The notes below the pieces were generated by a model. It did no database searches. It had not been told where the DNA came from and saw only the letters and a program-made list of their open reading frames with translations. Of a stretch of DNA of 37,094 nucleotides, positions 15,837-24,080 are shown one piece after another; within the stretch, counting starts at the first letter, position 1; each line of letters begins with the position of its first letter. Where the stretch lies: positions 1 to 37,094 of the forward strand of contig DAOURL010000006.1 of assembly GCA_030625165.1 (NCBI GenBank). The letters run 5' to 3'. Source of the stretch: Methanosarcinales archaeon. Its GTDB lineage: Archaea; Halobacteriota; Methanosarcinia; Methanosarcinales; Methanogasteraceae. The position numbers were made by a program, and so were the translations under genes.

Positions 15837-16064
15837 CTAAAGCAGTTCAATCAGATCATCCTTCTCAAGTCCGGTCTGTTGGAGAATGTCGAGAAGTGTG
15901 CCTTTTGCAAGTTCCCTATGCAGTGGGACAACGGTTTTATAGGTTATTCCATGGGCGACCTTTTGAAGTGACACATGGCCCCCCCTCTGCCGCACTTCGA
16001 TAAAACCAGCTCGTTTCAGTGCAGCTATAAGTTTTTTACCCGATATGATGGGGAGCTTACGCAT
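15837..16064 (-). CDS. hicA: HicA-family toxin (mRNA interferase)
   Basis: A 75-residue double-stranded-RNA-binding-fold toxin that cuts mRNA. It begins MRKLPIISGKKLIAALKRAG and shows GFIEVRQRGGHVSLQK, with the catalytic His of the G-(S/G)-H motif, then VVPLHRELAKGTLLDILQQ. Length and motifs are complete, so the toxin is probably active. The start ATG at 16064 lies inside the end of hicB (8-base overlap), the typical coupled arrangement. An upstream frame to 16118 is only hicB in another frame. Confidence 0.9.
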   Translation of the reverse strand: MRKLPIISGKKLIAALKRAGFIEVRQRGGHVSLQKVAHGITYKTVVPLHRELAKGTLLDILQQTGLEKDDLIELL

Positions 16065-16272
16065 GGGCAACTTCAACTGTGGTCCAGAACGGTGTGGATG
16101 TCCCACTGGGCAGGTCATCTACACCAAAACTCTCGATATAAAGATCTATGGCTTCCTTGATGTTCGCCTGCGCTTCTTCAATGGACTCGCCCTGAGAAGT
16201 CACACCGAGCGCGGGGCATCTCGCAATAAAGAACTTGTCTTCCTTCACGATGGATACAATGAATGTTCCCAT
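16057..16272 (-). CDS. hicB: HicB-family antitoxin
   Basis: A 71-residue partial-RNase-H-fold antitoxin. It shows FIVSIVKEDKFFIARCPALG, TSQGESIEEAQANIKEAIDL and TPFWTTVEV, the pattern of the short HicB family that binds HicA. It has no separate helix-turn-helix tail, so autoregulation may rest on the complex or be absent. GAGGTTGAT precedes the ATG at 16272. It is co-translated with hicA. The gap upstream to 16493 (221 bp) holds a frame I could not assign. Confidence 0.9.
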   Translation of the reverse strand: MGTFIVSIVKEDKFFIARCPALGVTSQGESIEEAQANIKEAIDLYIESFGVDDLPSGTSTPFWTTVEVAHA

Positions 16273-16493
16273 ATCAACCTCTGATTCTGTTATGGGGCTA
16301 TTCTGACCCCGTTATAGATTAACCTTGCTCTTCGATCTCTTATGATATCCGGGATCCGCAATTCCCATAGACACCCAACTTGTATAGAGTCAGAACCCGC
16401 AACATACCTGTCGCAGGAACATGGACCTCTGATCGCTCTTTCTTCAGTCATAAGCTGACCTTTCCATGAATACATGAATCGCTCGAGAAATCC

Positions 16494-16895
16494 TCACAGA
16501 CCATCCAGATCCCGCTTCAACACAGCAATCCACCACCATCTCGCTATATCTACAAGATCCTTACTAAACTGTCCTGATACCCGGTAGACCCCTTTCTTAT
16601 TCGTGATCATTCCGGAACCGAGCAGTTTGTTCCGCATGGCATAAAATGATGATCTGCTGACCCCTAACTCGCAGAGCAGTTCTGCCCACTCGGTCGTCCG
16701 TATCGGATTTCCGGATGCCTCCCGTTCGAGGATCATCTCAAGGAATCTCTGCCCCCTAATAGCGGTGCTCTCGTCCTGGAAGAGCCGGCGCATCAGTTCA
16801 TAGAACGGATCGCGGGATGCGGTGACTCTCGCGTTTGCGTCTGATCTGATGATAAAACTGGTCGAGGTGCGCGGAGCATCCTTCACCAGCGTCAT
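16494..16895 (-). CDS. Winged-helix-like protein co-transcribed with DUF2551 regulator
   Basis: A 133-residue protein whose middle (about 35-110) looks like a DNA-binding winged helix: FLEMILEREASGNPIRTTEW, then ELGVSRSSFYAMRNKLLGSG (the recognition-helix region) and MITNKKGVYRVSGQF. The C-terminus is a Trp-rich helix, ARWWWIAVL. I do not recognise a named family. It overlaps the DUF2551 gene as ATGA, so both are probably made together and may act together in regulation. The target is unknown. Confidence 0.65.
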   Translation of the reverse strand: MTLVKDAPRTSTSFIIRSDANARVTASRDPFYELMRRLFQDESTAIRGQRFLEMILEREASGNPIRTTEWAELLCELGVSRSSFYAMRNKLLGSGMITNKKGVYRVSGQFSKDLVDIARWWWIAVLKRDLDGL

Positions 16896-17224
16896 GTCGC
16901 AGTCTGGGTTTTTGCGTCTACAGATCTTCGCAGCACCGATCTCACAAGATCGACATACTCATCACGCAGCGTGTAGACGATATGCGTCTTGTATGACTGC
17001 TTCTGCGCATGGAGAATGCCAAGTTTGGATTGGATATATCCAACCATCGATGCAACGGTCTTGTGGGTGACCTTGAATTTCTTGGAGAGAGCGTCATGCA
17101 GAAGATCTACGGTTATCCGTTTAACCTTCAGTATGGTTTTCATAACGGCATAACGAATCCCATCGGCATCCAGCTCAAGATACCGCTCCAGTCTCCTCTT
17201 GATTTTTGTTCGAAATGAACTCAT
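16892..17224 (-). CDS. DUF2551 family archaeal winged-helix protein
   Basis: A 110-residue protein beginning MSSFRTKIKRRLERYLELDA, with GIRYAVMKTILKVKRITVDL, KTVASMVGYIQSKLGIL and a basic YTLRDEYVDLVRSVLRR. These features match the DUF2551 family of methanogen-type archaea, whose fold suggests DNA binding. The ATG at 17224 is preferred, though one at 17233 is also possible. A very AT-rich control region with TATATATA and symmetric ATATA motifs lies just upstream. Function is unknown; autoregulation is plausible. Confidence 0.75.
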   Translation of the reverse strand: MSSFRTKIKRRLERYLELDADGIRYAVMKTILKVKRITVDLLHDALSKKFKVTHKTVASMVGYIQSKLGILHAQKQSYKTHIVYTLRDEYVDLVRSVLRRSVDAKTQTAT

Positions 17225-17243
17225 GCATACCATCCCATAAATT

Positions 17244-17273
17244 ATATCTCAAATATATGGTATATATATCTTT
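17244..17273 (-). promoter_or_regulatory. Promoter region of the DUF2551 operon
   Basis: On the minus strand AAAGATATATATACC (17259-17273) is a strong archaeal TATA candidate, followed by CATATATTTGAGATATA. The repeated ATATA half-sites around it could be an operator for the encoded winged-helix proteins. It abuts the enolase stop at 17275. Confidence 0.5.
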
Positions 17274-17274
17274 C

Positions 17275-18525
17275 TCACAGTTGAGCGAATCTCGCTGCTT
17301 CGCCAAGTTCCTCTTCGATCCTTAAGAGTTGGTTGTACTTGGAGGTGCGCTCTGACCTGGCAGGTGCTCCGGTCTTTAAGAGATCCGCGCCGATTGCAAC
17401 AGCAACATCAGCGATCATCGAGTCGCAGGTCTCGGCAGACCGGTGACTCACCACAACCCGGTATCCGTTCCTGTGCGCCAGATTTGCAGCATCAAACGCC
17501 TCTGATACCGTTCCGATCTGGTTTAACTTCAGTAGCAGCGCATTCGCGGCTTTCGAATCGATCCCGCGCTGCAACCGCTCGATGTTGGTCACAAAGAGAT
17601 CGTCACCGATGATGACCCTGTCCGTTGCCGCGGTCAGTAGGGCGAAGTCCTCGAACGCCTCTTCGTGGAACGGATCCTCGATTAAGAAGATCGGATACGT
17701 CTTCAAGAGGTCAAGATAGTAATCGACCATCTCGCTGCCGTCGAGTTCTGTACCGTCGATCCGATACTTCCCGTCTTTGAAGAACTCGGATGCAGCGGCA
17801 TCGACCCCGAGTGTGATCTCTGCGGTGGTGTAACCTGCCTCTTCGATGGCGGAGGCGACCGCATCGAGCGCCTGACTGGTATGATCCATCGGCGGCGCAT
17901 ATCCGCCCTCATCGCCGACATTGCCTGCGCCTGATCCGTACTTCGCAGTCAAGATGCCTTTGAGTTCGTGATAGACCTCCGCCCCGATCCGTATCGCTTC
18001 CGCGCACGTTGATGCGCCTTTCGGCTGGATCATAAACTCCTGGATCGCAAGGTCGTTTCCGGCATGTTCGCCACCGTTTAAGACGTTCATGGTCGGGCAG
18101 GGCAGCACACACGCCCGGATGCCTCCCAGATACGCATACAATGGCAGACCCGCGGAATCCGCGGCAGTCTTTGCAGCAGCCATCGAGACGCCGAGTATGG
18201 CATTCGCGCCAAGCTTCGACTTGTTCGGCGTACCATCGAGATCGATCATCGTCTGATCGATCGCGCGCTGGTTCCGCACGTCCATGCCGATGATCTCGTT
18301 TCTGAGTGCGGTGTTCACGTTCTCCACCGCCTTCAAAACACCCTTCCCTTGATACCGATCACCGCCGTCCCTGAGTTCGAGCGCCTCGTTTGTGCCTGTT
18401 GACGCGCCCGAAGGCACGCCAGCGCGCCCAAAGCCGCTTGGCGTCTCAAGATCAACCTCGATTGTAGGATTCCCGCGTGAATCCAGTATCTCTCTTGCGT
18501 GAATATATTCGATTGTGTATGGCAA
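17275..18525 (-). CDS. eno: Enolase (phosphopyruvate hydratase), probable TTG start
   Basis: Interconverts 2-phosphoglycerate and phosphoenolpyruvate in glycolysis and gluconeogenesis. Motifs are complete: [38 protein letters not shown], the metal ligands in [14 protein letters not shown] and [10 protein letters not shown], the catalytic Lys in [10 protein letters not shown], and the signature [17 protein letters not shown]. From the TTG at 18523-18525, preceded by GGTGGT, the protein has 416 residues, the family length. The frame extends to an ATG at 18621, but those 32 extra residues do not resemble enolase and cover a TATA-like region at 18571-18580. Confidence 0.93.
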   Translation of the reverse strand: MPYTIEYIHAREILDSRGNPTIEVDLETPSGFGRAGVPSGASTGTNEALELRDGGDRYQGKGVLKAVENVNTALRNEIIGMDVRNQRAIDQTMIDLDGTPNKSKLGANAILGVSMAAAKTAADSAGLPLYAYLGGIRACVLPCPTMNVLNGGEHAGNDLAIQEFMIQPKGASTCAEAIRIGAEVYHELKGILTAKYGSGAGNVGDEGGYAPPMDHTSQALDAVASAIEEAGYTTAEITLGVDAAASEFFKDGKYRIDGTELDGSEMVDYYLDLLKTYPIFLIEDPFHEEAFEDFALLTAATDRVIIGDDLFVTNIERLQRGIDSKAANALLLKLNQIGTVSEAFDAANLAHRNGYRVVVSHRSAETCDSMIADVAVAIGADLLKTGAPARSERTSKYNQLLRIEEELGEAARFAQL

Positions 18526-18570
18526 GAATACCACCGTTTCCACGATTGTACTTCGAGTATTTGGGTTTCT

Positions 18571-18580
18571 GGTATTTAAT
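18571..18580 (-). promoter_or_regulatory. TATA-like element before enolase
   Basis: Minus strand ATTAAATACC lies about 45-55 bases before the proposed TTG start, giving a leader of about 25 bases. The 148-bp divergent region 18526-18673 serves eno on one side and hppA on the other, where AATAATAAAATAC (about 18629-18641) is AT-rich. Confidence 0.4.
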
Positions 18581-18673
18581 GGTGACGGCTGTGAGATCGA
18601 CACATTCTTATTGCATGACATTCATCCAATAATAAAATACAAACTAAAATACAAACAGGAGAGATAGTTAGAA

Positions 18674-20716
18674 ATGGACAACACATTATATCTTGCGCCC
18701 GTGGCAGGCATTATCAGTCTGGTGTTTGCGGGCGTGTTTGCGTATCTCGTTTTGAAACAACCGACGGGTACAAAAGAGATGCAGGAGATCGCAGCGGCGA
18801 TACAGGAGGGTGCGATGGCGTATCTGAACCGCCAGTACAGAACGGTTGCAATCGTTGCGATCATACTTGCCGTCCTGATGTATGCCATGCTTGATGATGG
18901 GGCAAAGATCGCTTTCGGGTTCCTTGTCGGCGCAGTAGCATCCGCGTTGGCAGGATACATCGGCATGAATGTCTCGGTTCGCGCGAATGTGAGAACCGCA
19001 AACGCTGCAAAGGACGGTCTTGAAAAGGCACTCTCGATCGCATTCAGGGGTGGTGCGGTGACAGGGCTTGCAGTGGTTGGTCTTGCACTGCTCGGCACAA
19101 GCGGTTTTTACATACTGTACGGCGGGGTGCCGGAAAACGTCGATCTGATCGTCGGCTTTGCCTTTGGCGCAAGTCTGATCAGTCTCTTTGCGAGGGTCGG
19201 AGGCGGGATCTACACGAAAGCCGCTGATGTCGGCGCTGATCTCGTCGGCAAGGTGGAGGCAGGAATTCCGGAGGATGACCCCAGGAACGCGGCTGTGATT
19301 GCAGATAACGTCGGGGACAACGTCGGGGACTGCGCGGGTATGGGCGCGGATCTCTTCGAGACGTATGTGGTCACATCGCTTGCCGCGATGCTTCTTGGAG
19401 CGATTGTGGTCGCACAATACCCTTATGCGGTCACGTATCCACTGATTCTCGGATCGGTCGCGATTCTTGCATCGATAATTGCAATATTCTGCGTCAGACT
19501 CGACAAGAGCAAGAATATCATGCGTGCCCTTTACAAGGGTGTGGCGGCAGCGGCACTGATCTGTCTTGTGGCGTTTTATTTCGTAACCGAGTGGATGATG
19601 GGCGATATCAGATTCTGGTATGCGTCGATCGTCGGAATCGTGATCATGGTGCTGATCGTAATCATCACCGAGTATTACACAGCACTCAATTTCAGACCTG
19701 TGAAGGCGGTCGCACGCGCAGCTGAGACCGGTGCGGGCACAAATATCATATCAGGGTTAGCTATTGGTCTCGAAAGCACAGCGATGCCGGTTATCGTGAT
19801 CTGCGCAGGCATCCTGGCATCGTTTGCTGTGGTTGGCGGGATTGCAGATCCTGCGATCGGCGTGTATGGCATTGCAATAGCTGCGGCTGCGATGCTCTCC
19901 ACGACAGGGATCATCGTTGCCCTCGATTCGTACGGACCGATCACAGACAACGCAGGAGGCATCGCAGAGATGGCTTCGCTTCCAGCGAGCACGAGAGACG
20001 TGACCGATAAACTCGATGCCGTCGGAAACACCACGAAGGCGGTGACGAAAGGGTATGCGATCGGATCAGCCGCTCTTGGAGCGCTGGCGCTCTTTGCTGA
20101 TTACAGGCACAAGGTAGGGCTTGGTCCCGGCGAACTCGGTCTTGACAACCCGCTGGTACTGGTCGGGCTCTTCATTGGAGGACTCCTTCCGTTCCTGTTC
20201 AGCGCAGTTACGATGAATGCGGTCGGGAAAGCCGCTTTTAAGATCGTGGAAGAGGTAAGAAGGCAGTTTCGAGAGATCCCCGGAATCATGGAAGGGACGA
20301 CGAAGCCGGAGTACGGGAAAGCGGTTGACATCGTGACAAAAGCAGCGATCAACTCGATGGTGATCCCGGGCATCCTCGCAATCGGCGTTCCATTAATCGT
20401 CGGGATCTTGCTCGGCAAGGTTGCGCTCGGCGGTTTTCTGATCGGGATTATTGTTGTCGGGCTTTTGATGGCGCTATTTATGGCAAACAGCGGCGCTGCA
20501 TGGGATAACGCCAAGAAGTTAATCGAGGACGGTGCGCACGGCGGCAAGGGCTCTGAGGCACATAAGGCAGCGGTCGTTGGTGATACGGTCGGCGATCCGT
20601 TCAAGGACACGTCAGGACCTGCGCTAAATCCGCTCATCAAGGTGGTCAACATCATCGCGATACTCTTCGCCGCGATGTTCGGAACCGGACTTCTGTTTGG
20701 AGGAGGAATCCTCTGA
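18674..20716 (+). CDS. hppA: Membrane-bound ion-pumping pyrophosphatase, K+-independent (H+-type) signature
   Basis: Couples pyrophosphate hydrolysis to ion export across the membrane. The 680-residue polytopic protein (about 16 spans) carries the substrate motif [20 protein letters not shown], then [20 protein letters not shown]. The second Asp-rich cluster is [20 protein letters not shown] near the C-terminus. The diagnostic loop reads [20 protein letters not shown]. Lys rather than Ala after GNTT is the family mark of K+-independent enzymes, which pump protons. AGGAGAG precedes the ATG. It is divergent from enolase. An intact single gene with no partners, as expected. Confidence 0.95.
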   Translation: MDNTLYLAPVAGIISLVFAGVFAYLVLKQPTGTKEMQEIAAAIQEGAMAYLNRQYRTVAIVAIILAVLMYAMLDDGAKIAFGFLVGAVASALAGYIGMNVSVRANVRTANAAKDGLEKALSIAFRGGAVTGLAVVGLALLGTSGFYILYGGVPENVDLIVGFAFGASLISLFARVGGGIYTKAADVGADLVGKVEAGIPEDDPRNAAVIADNVGDNVGDCAGMGADLFETYVVTSLAAMLLGAIVVAQYPYAVTYPLILGSVAILASIIAIFCVRLDKSKNIMRALYKGVAAAALICLVAFYFVTEWMMGDIRFWYASIVGIVIMVLIVIITEYYTALNFRPVKAVARAAETGAGTNIISGLAIGLESTAMPVIVICAGILASFAVVGGIADPAIGVYGIAIAAAAMLSTTGIIVALDSYGPITDNAGGIAEMASLPASTRDVTDKLDAVGNTTKAVTKGYAIGSAALGALALFADYRHKVGLGPGELGLDNPLVLVGLFIGGLLPFLFSAVTMNAVGKAAFKIVEEVRRQFREIPGIMEGTTKPEYGKAVDIVTKAAINSMVIPGILAIGVPLIVGILLGKVALGGFLIGIIVVGLLMALFMANSGAAWDNAKKLIEDGAHGGKGSEAHKAAVVGDTVGDPFKDTSGPALNPLIKVVNIIAILFAAMFGTGLLFGGGIL

Positions 20717-20720
20717 ACAG

Positions 20721-20730
20721 TCTTTTTTTC
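20721..20730 (+). terminator. T-rich terminator after hppA
   Basis: A run of seven T (20723-20729) four bases or so after the hppA stop fits archaeal intrinsic termination. Confidence 0.5.
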
Positions 20731-20808
20731 TGAGCGGGAAACCGTGTCGTGGACCTCAGAAGGTTCATATACCACTCCGTAAGCGCGATTTGGAATTCTA
20801 ACATTTCA

Positions 20809-21044
20809 GGTAACTACTCAGGTATGCTGATTGGTCTCCCGATTGCGATCCTGTATTTTCTGGCAAGAAAAATAACCGCGGAGGGCGCAAAGGAACGCAG
20901 AGCATTTAACCTGTTATCCCCCCTCCGCGCCCCTCTGCGTACTCTGCGGTTATATTCCGTGTTTGGTTACAGTATGCCTATGTCCCGGGTAGTTCCTGCA
21001 TAGTGAAGTCCCCCGATAGTGGTTTAGGTACTTGAGTAGTTACC
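20809..21044. repeat. Region bounded by a 16-bp inverted repeat (MITE-like)
   Basis: GGTAACTACTCAGGTA at 20809-20824 recurs inverted at 21029-21044 as TACTTGAGTAGTTACC, 15 of 16 bases matching. The 236-bp span holds no convincing gene but contains the palindromic element at 20873-20952. No target-site duplication is obvious. It may be a non-autonomous element or debris of one. The 535-bp stretch 20717-21251 otherwise holds only the half repeat at 21126-21161. Confidence 0.45.
20873..20952. repeat. Palindromic repeat with CGCAGAG/CTCTGCG arms (copy 1)
   Basis: The left arm TAACCGCGGAGGGCGC...ACGCAGAG faces the right arm CTCTGCG...ACTCTGCGGTTA, with inner CTCCGCGCCCC matching as well. It is the same design as the element at 31825-31916, whose arms read AACCACAGAGGACGC and CTCTGTGGTT. 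Confidence 0.75.
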
Positions 21045-21125
21045 ATTTCAGAACATAGTTTTAGAGGACGGGATTGTTCATGCGAAATGATTTTATGCCT
21101 TCGTCGCTGTTCGCTACACCCACAG

Positions 21126-21161
21126 TCACGAATGCTCACGTTTAAACGAATCTCACGAATG
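21126..21161. repeat. ATTCGTG-family repeat, half copy
   Basis: TCACGAATGCTCACG followed by AAACGAATCTCACGAAT resembles one arm of the palindromic family at 11842-11928 and 23431-23513. Confidence 0.6.
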
Positions 21162-21251
21162 TAGGGGGGTTGGTTGGCTATGAATGATCCGGACCGTGTT
21201 TGATGCATAAAGCAATCAATGCGCTGCCTGCACACACAACCATTCGACGTG

Positions 21252-21606
21252 TCAATAACCAAAATCAAGAGTCGTTTCCGTTTCTTGCAAGAAATCGACC
21301 CCGAGTATCGCTTCAACACCCTCATCATCGATGTCATCCGTCCCAAACGGCTTATCCGAAACGCCAACCGTCATTATGATCTCAAACCCGCTCCACAGTT
21401 CCCTGATCGTTACATCAGCATACTTTCCTTCCAATATAGTATCAGACGCACAAATCGCCTTGAAAACTCCGTATAAGTCAGAATTAACTTTACCTGCCAA
21501 CCGTCCGCTAATCACGGTTTCCATCAGCACCGGTATCTATAATTGCGACAGTCGTGGCTTTCCGATTGCCATATTCAATCTCAACCGGTCGGTAAATCCT
21601 TCCCAT
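21252..21606 (-). pseudogene. Retropepsin-like aspartic protease, frameshifted
   Basis: Reading from the ATG at 21606: MGRIYRPVEIEYGNRKATTV, then AIIDTGAD with the catalytic DTGA motif, then a stop. The following sequence continues in the next frame as ETVISGRLAGKVNSDLYGVF and later VEAILGVDFLQETETTLDF, the usual C-terminal half of clan AA proteases. The join falls at DTGAD/ETVIS near 21516-21523. There GATGGAAACC has one G too many compared with GATGAAACC, which would restore the frame. So a single-base insertion inactivates the gene, unless it is a sequencing error or programmed frameshift. About 110 residues if repaired. Confidence 0.7.
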
Positions 21607-21808
21607 GTTTGCCACCACTCATTATCCATAATATTCTACTTCTTCTTTTGTAGTTATGCAAATCGCCCCGGACACCAACAAAATCCCCTTCTGTGAATAT
21701 ATCGAGTTGGTCTCTGTATAATTCCTTCAATCGGGATATTACACCCCCTCTTCGCTCTTTGTCCACTTCGTATTTGATCTCCTTGATCTCAATCGTTCTC
21801 ATCACCAT
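21581..21808 (-). CDS. Small protein of unknown function upstream of the protease remnant
   Basis: From the ATG at 21808 (or the one at 21802) the frame encodes about 75 residues: VMRTIEIKEIKYEVDKERRG, then ISRLKELYRDQLDIFTEGDF and GVRGDLHNY. It has a regular hydrophobic pattern and looks like a real small soluble protein. It overlaps the protease start by 26 bases, as if the two were once coupled. I do not recognise the family; an antitoxin-like or accessory role is only a guess. It is in frame with the PIN stub upstream, so it might now be read as a fusion. Confidence 0.5.
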   Translation of the reverse strand: MVMRTIEIKEIKYEVDKERRGGVISRLKELYRDQLDIFTEGDFVGVRGDLHNYKRRSRILWIMSGGKHGKDLPTG

Positions 21809-21931
21809 GGTGGTTTTTTTGTCTGTCTGGTATATGGGAGTTGCTATCTGCCCGTACATGGATCGAAGAAGATCAAGCCGCTTGATCGTTCCAAAATGGA
21901 TGAGCGGGGTGGAATCGCTTACAGTGATCAT
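21809..21931 (-). pseudogene. PIN-domain N-terminal stub
   Basis: From the ATG at 21931 the frame reads MITVSDSTPLIHFGTIKRLD, LLRSMYGQI, the characteristic first strand and helix of DUF3368-type PIN toxins with the first catalytic Asp in SDSTPLI. After about 35 residues the PIN similarity ends and the frame runs directly into the small ORF at 21808. The remaining acidic catalytic residues are missing. An internal deletion fusing two genes is the simplest reading. Confidence 0.6.
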
Positions 21932-22098
21932 CCAAGATCCTCTTCGAGTTCTTCCATTCCGTATCTCAGATACACGCACCAAGCTCCTCAAGAGTTTTTC
22001 GCATTCGTTTTCTCCTGATTCTGTATGTACAGCCCCACAACCGTCCACGCGGGCGGAAACCTGCACCATTATGTACACCTGCGCACACATAATCATCC

Positions 22099-23451
22099 AT
22101 GACCTGCCTGATCTTCGATCCATTCATGGGCGCATCCGGGGACATGATCATCGCGTCCTTAATCGATCTTGGAGCAAATCCCGTGCATATCAAAGAGATC
22201 ATGGAATCGGTGGCGCCAGTCACCGTGGATATCGAAAGGACTACGAAGAAAGGGATCTCTGCAACGCAGGTCCGCGTGTCAGAGATTGCAGACAAATCAA
22301 AAACCAGCACATATCCTGAGATCGTAGCAGATATCCGGTCGTCGGGATTACCAGATCCCATCACCAGAGACGCTCTCGCCATCTTCAGCCGCATCGCCTC
22401 GGCAGAATCGAGGGTTCACGGTGTAAGCGAGGACGAACTCCATCTCCACGAACTCGGGCAGGCAGATGCCATAGCAGATGTGGTTGGCGCATCTGCCGCG
22501 ATCCACGATCTCGCGCCTTCGAAGGTCTTCTGCGCCAGGATAGTTGCAGGCAGGGGGTTTGTGGATACTGCGCACGGGAGATGCCCGGTGCCGGCACCGG
22601 CAACGCTCGAGATCCTCGCAGGTTCCGGGCTTTCGTGGGAGTACGGGAGCATCGAGCATGAATTGCTGACCCCGACCGGTGCTGCGATACTCGCGCATCT
22701 GGCAGATCGGGCAGAACCCGGTGGCAGTGGGGGCAGTGGTGGTGGATGCGTCGCAACCGGTATCGGGTATGGGGCAGGGAAGGCGGATCTCGAGATTCCG
22801 AACGTACTGCGCGTCATCCGGTGCGAAGATGAGTGCCGGGGTCAGGGGCAGGGTCATGTCCATGGGCATATCCCTGGCAGGGGTGCGTATGCAGATATGG
22901 ATCGGGGCGGGGACGCATCCCTCGGGTGGGATGGTGTGGAGGTGCTCGAGACATCGGTCGATGACGTGACCGGTGAGGTGCTCGGCAACCTGATCGATGA
23001 ACTGATGGCGATGGGCGCTAATGATGCGATCGTGATCCCTGCGACGATGAAGAAAGGACGGAGCGGGCATCTGATCCAGGTGATCGCAAAACCCGGGGAC
23101 TCGGCACGGATCGCACGCAGGATCATCGAGGAGACCGGTTCGCTTGGCGTGCGGATCTCAGCCACCAAGCACAGGTTGATCGCAAAGCGGAGGATGGAGT
23201 CGGTCAGGATCGAGATCGATGGCGCGGAGTGGGATGCCGCGGTCAAGATAGCGACCGATGAAGACGGCTGCATCCTTTCCATATCAGCCGAGTTTGAGGA
23301 TGCGAAGACGATTGCGCAGAAGACAGGCGTGCCTGTGCGCGAGGTGATGCGCAGGATCGTGGATCTTGCATGGATCGTGAGAAAGCCCACGCCATCGGGG
23401 CGGAGTGTCACATTGCGCGGTGTTGAATCAATCACGAATGGGCACGAATAA
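22099..23451 (+). CDS. larC: LarC-like nickel pincer cofactor biosynthesis protein
   Basis: LarC is the CTP-dependent cyclometallase that inserts nickel into the pincer cofactor of lactate racemase and related enzymes. The 450-residue protein begins LIFDPFMGASGDMIIASLID and contains HLHELGQADAIADVVG, AHGRCPVPAPATLEIL, ELLTPTGAAIL, ETSVDDVTGEVLGNLIDELM and PATMKKGRSGHLIQVI. It is one continuous gene; in Lactobacillus larC is split by a frameshift. A Gly/His-rich linker (GQGHVHGHIPGRG, near residue 255) separates the halves and could bind metal. No larA, larB or larE homologue is in the window. The last residues SITNGHE and the stop are encoded by the start of a palindromic repeat, so the C-terminus may have been altered. 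Confidence 0.93.
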   Translation: MTCLIFDPFMGASGDMIIASLIDLGANPVHIKEIMESVAPVTVDIERTTKKGISATQVRVSEIADKSKTSTYPEIVADIRSSGLPDPITRDALAIFSRIASAESRVHGVSEDELHLHELGQADAIADVVGASAAIHDLAPSKVFCARIVAGRGFVDTAHGRCPVPAPATLEILAGSGLSWEYGSIEHELLTPTGAAILAHLADRAEPGGSGGSGGGCVATGIGYGAGKADLEIPNVLRVIRCEDECRGQGQGHVHGHIPGRGAYADMDRGGDASLGWDGVEVLETSVDDVTGEVLGNLIDELMAMGANDAIVIPATMKKGRSGHLIQVIAKPGDSARIARRIIEETGSLGVRISATKHRLIAKRRMESVRIEIDGAEWDAAVKIATDEDGCILSISAEFEDAKTIAQKTGVPVREVMRRIVDLAWIVRKPTPSGRSVTLRGVESITNGHE

Positions 23452-23513
23452 ACGAATGTCACGAATCGGAACTGGTAAATTCGTGTTATTCGTCAATTCG
23501 TGACATTCGTGAT
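23431..23513. repeat. ATTCGTG-family palindromic repeat, full copy
   Basis: The left arm ATCACGAATGGGCACGAAT plus AAACGAATGTCACGAAT faces the right arm ATTCGTGTTATTCGTC plus ATTCGTGACATTCGTGAT. It overlaps the last codons and stop of larC. Confidence 0.8.
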
Positions 23514-23581
23514 AAAAACTGTCATGTAAAATCTTTAAAACCGTAGTAACACCAGACGACGTGACAGTTCATGCCATCAGG

Positions 23582-23594
23582 AAACACTTAAATC
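23582..23594 (+). promoter_or_regulatory. TATA-like element of the uS15 gene
   Basis: AAACACTTAAATC lies about 30 bases before the ATG at 23620, so the transcript would have almost no leader. Confidence 0.45.
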
Positions 23595-23619
23595 AAGTAC
23601 GCTGTAACATAGAACCAAC

Positions 23620-24078
23620 ATGGCACGAATGTATTCACGACGGAAAGGAAAATCAGGATCGACGAGACCCTACCGGAAGGAAAATCCGCCATGGGTCGAC
23701 ATGGGTGCAGAGGAGCTTGAGCAGATCATCATCGACCTGTGGAAGCAGGATAAATCCACGAGCGAGATCGGGATGATTCTCCGGGACCGGTACGGCATCC
23801 CAGACGCCACATTGATCACGCAGAAGAAGATCATGCAGACGGTTTCGGATCACGACATGGCGCCGAACGTTCCTGAGGGGATGCGGAACCTCATCGTAAA
23901 AGCGCTCAGGTTACGCACGCATCTTGCAGAAAATAAGAAAGACGTTCATAACAAGCGTGCGCTGCAACTGACCGAATCCAAGATACGAAGACTTGTGAAG
24001 TACTATCGCAGAACAGGTACGCTTCCCAAGGACTGGGTGTACCGGGCAGATACCGCAGAGATGCTGATTACACGGTAA
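23620..24078 (+). CDS. rps15: Small ribosomal subunit protein uS15
   Basis: Binds 16S rRNA in the central domain. The 152-residue protein has the archaeal/eukaryotic N-terminal extension ([20 protein letters not shown], then [18 protein letters not shown]) and the conserved core [39 protein letters not shown]. Full length. Only 2 bases separate it from the DRE-TIM enzyme gene downstream, so the two are probably co-transcribed. Confidence 0.96.
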   Translation: MARMYSRRKGKSGSTRPYRKENPPWVDMGAEELEQIIIDLWKQDKSTSEIGMILRDRYGIPDATLITQKKIMQTVSDHDMAPNVPEGMRNLIVKALRLRTHLAENKKDVHNKRALQLTESKIRRLVKYYRRTGTLPKDWVYRADTAEMLITR

Positions 24079-24080
24079 CG

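Noticed and set aside
16290-16475. 61-residue minus-strand frame upstream of hicB
   Set aside because: No ribosome site, no recognisable family and an irregular composition; treated as non-coding.
20101-20775. Long antisense frame inside hppA (224 residues), and similar long antisense frames in larC and secD
   Set aside because: They are low-complexity shadows of strongly conserved genes produced by GC-biased codon use.
20978-21367. 129-residue minus-strand frame over the repeat region after hppA
   Set aside because: It crosses the half palindromic repeat and the end of the protease remnant in another frame and shows no family features, although its last 22 codons read smoothly.
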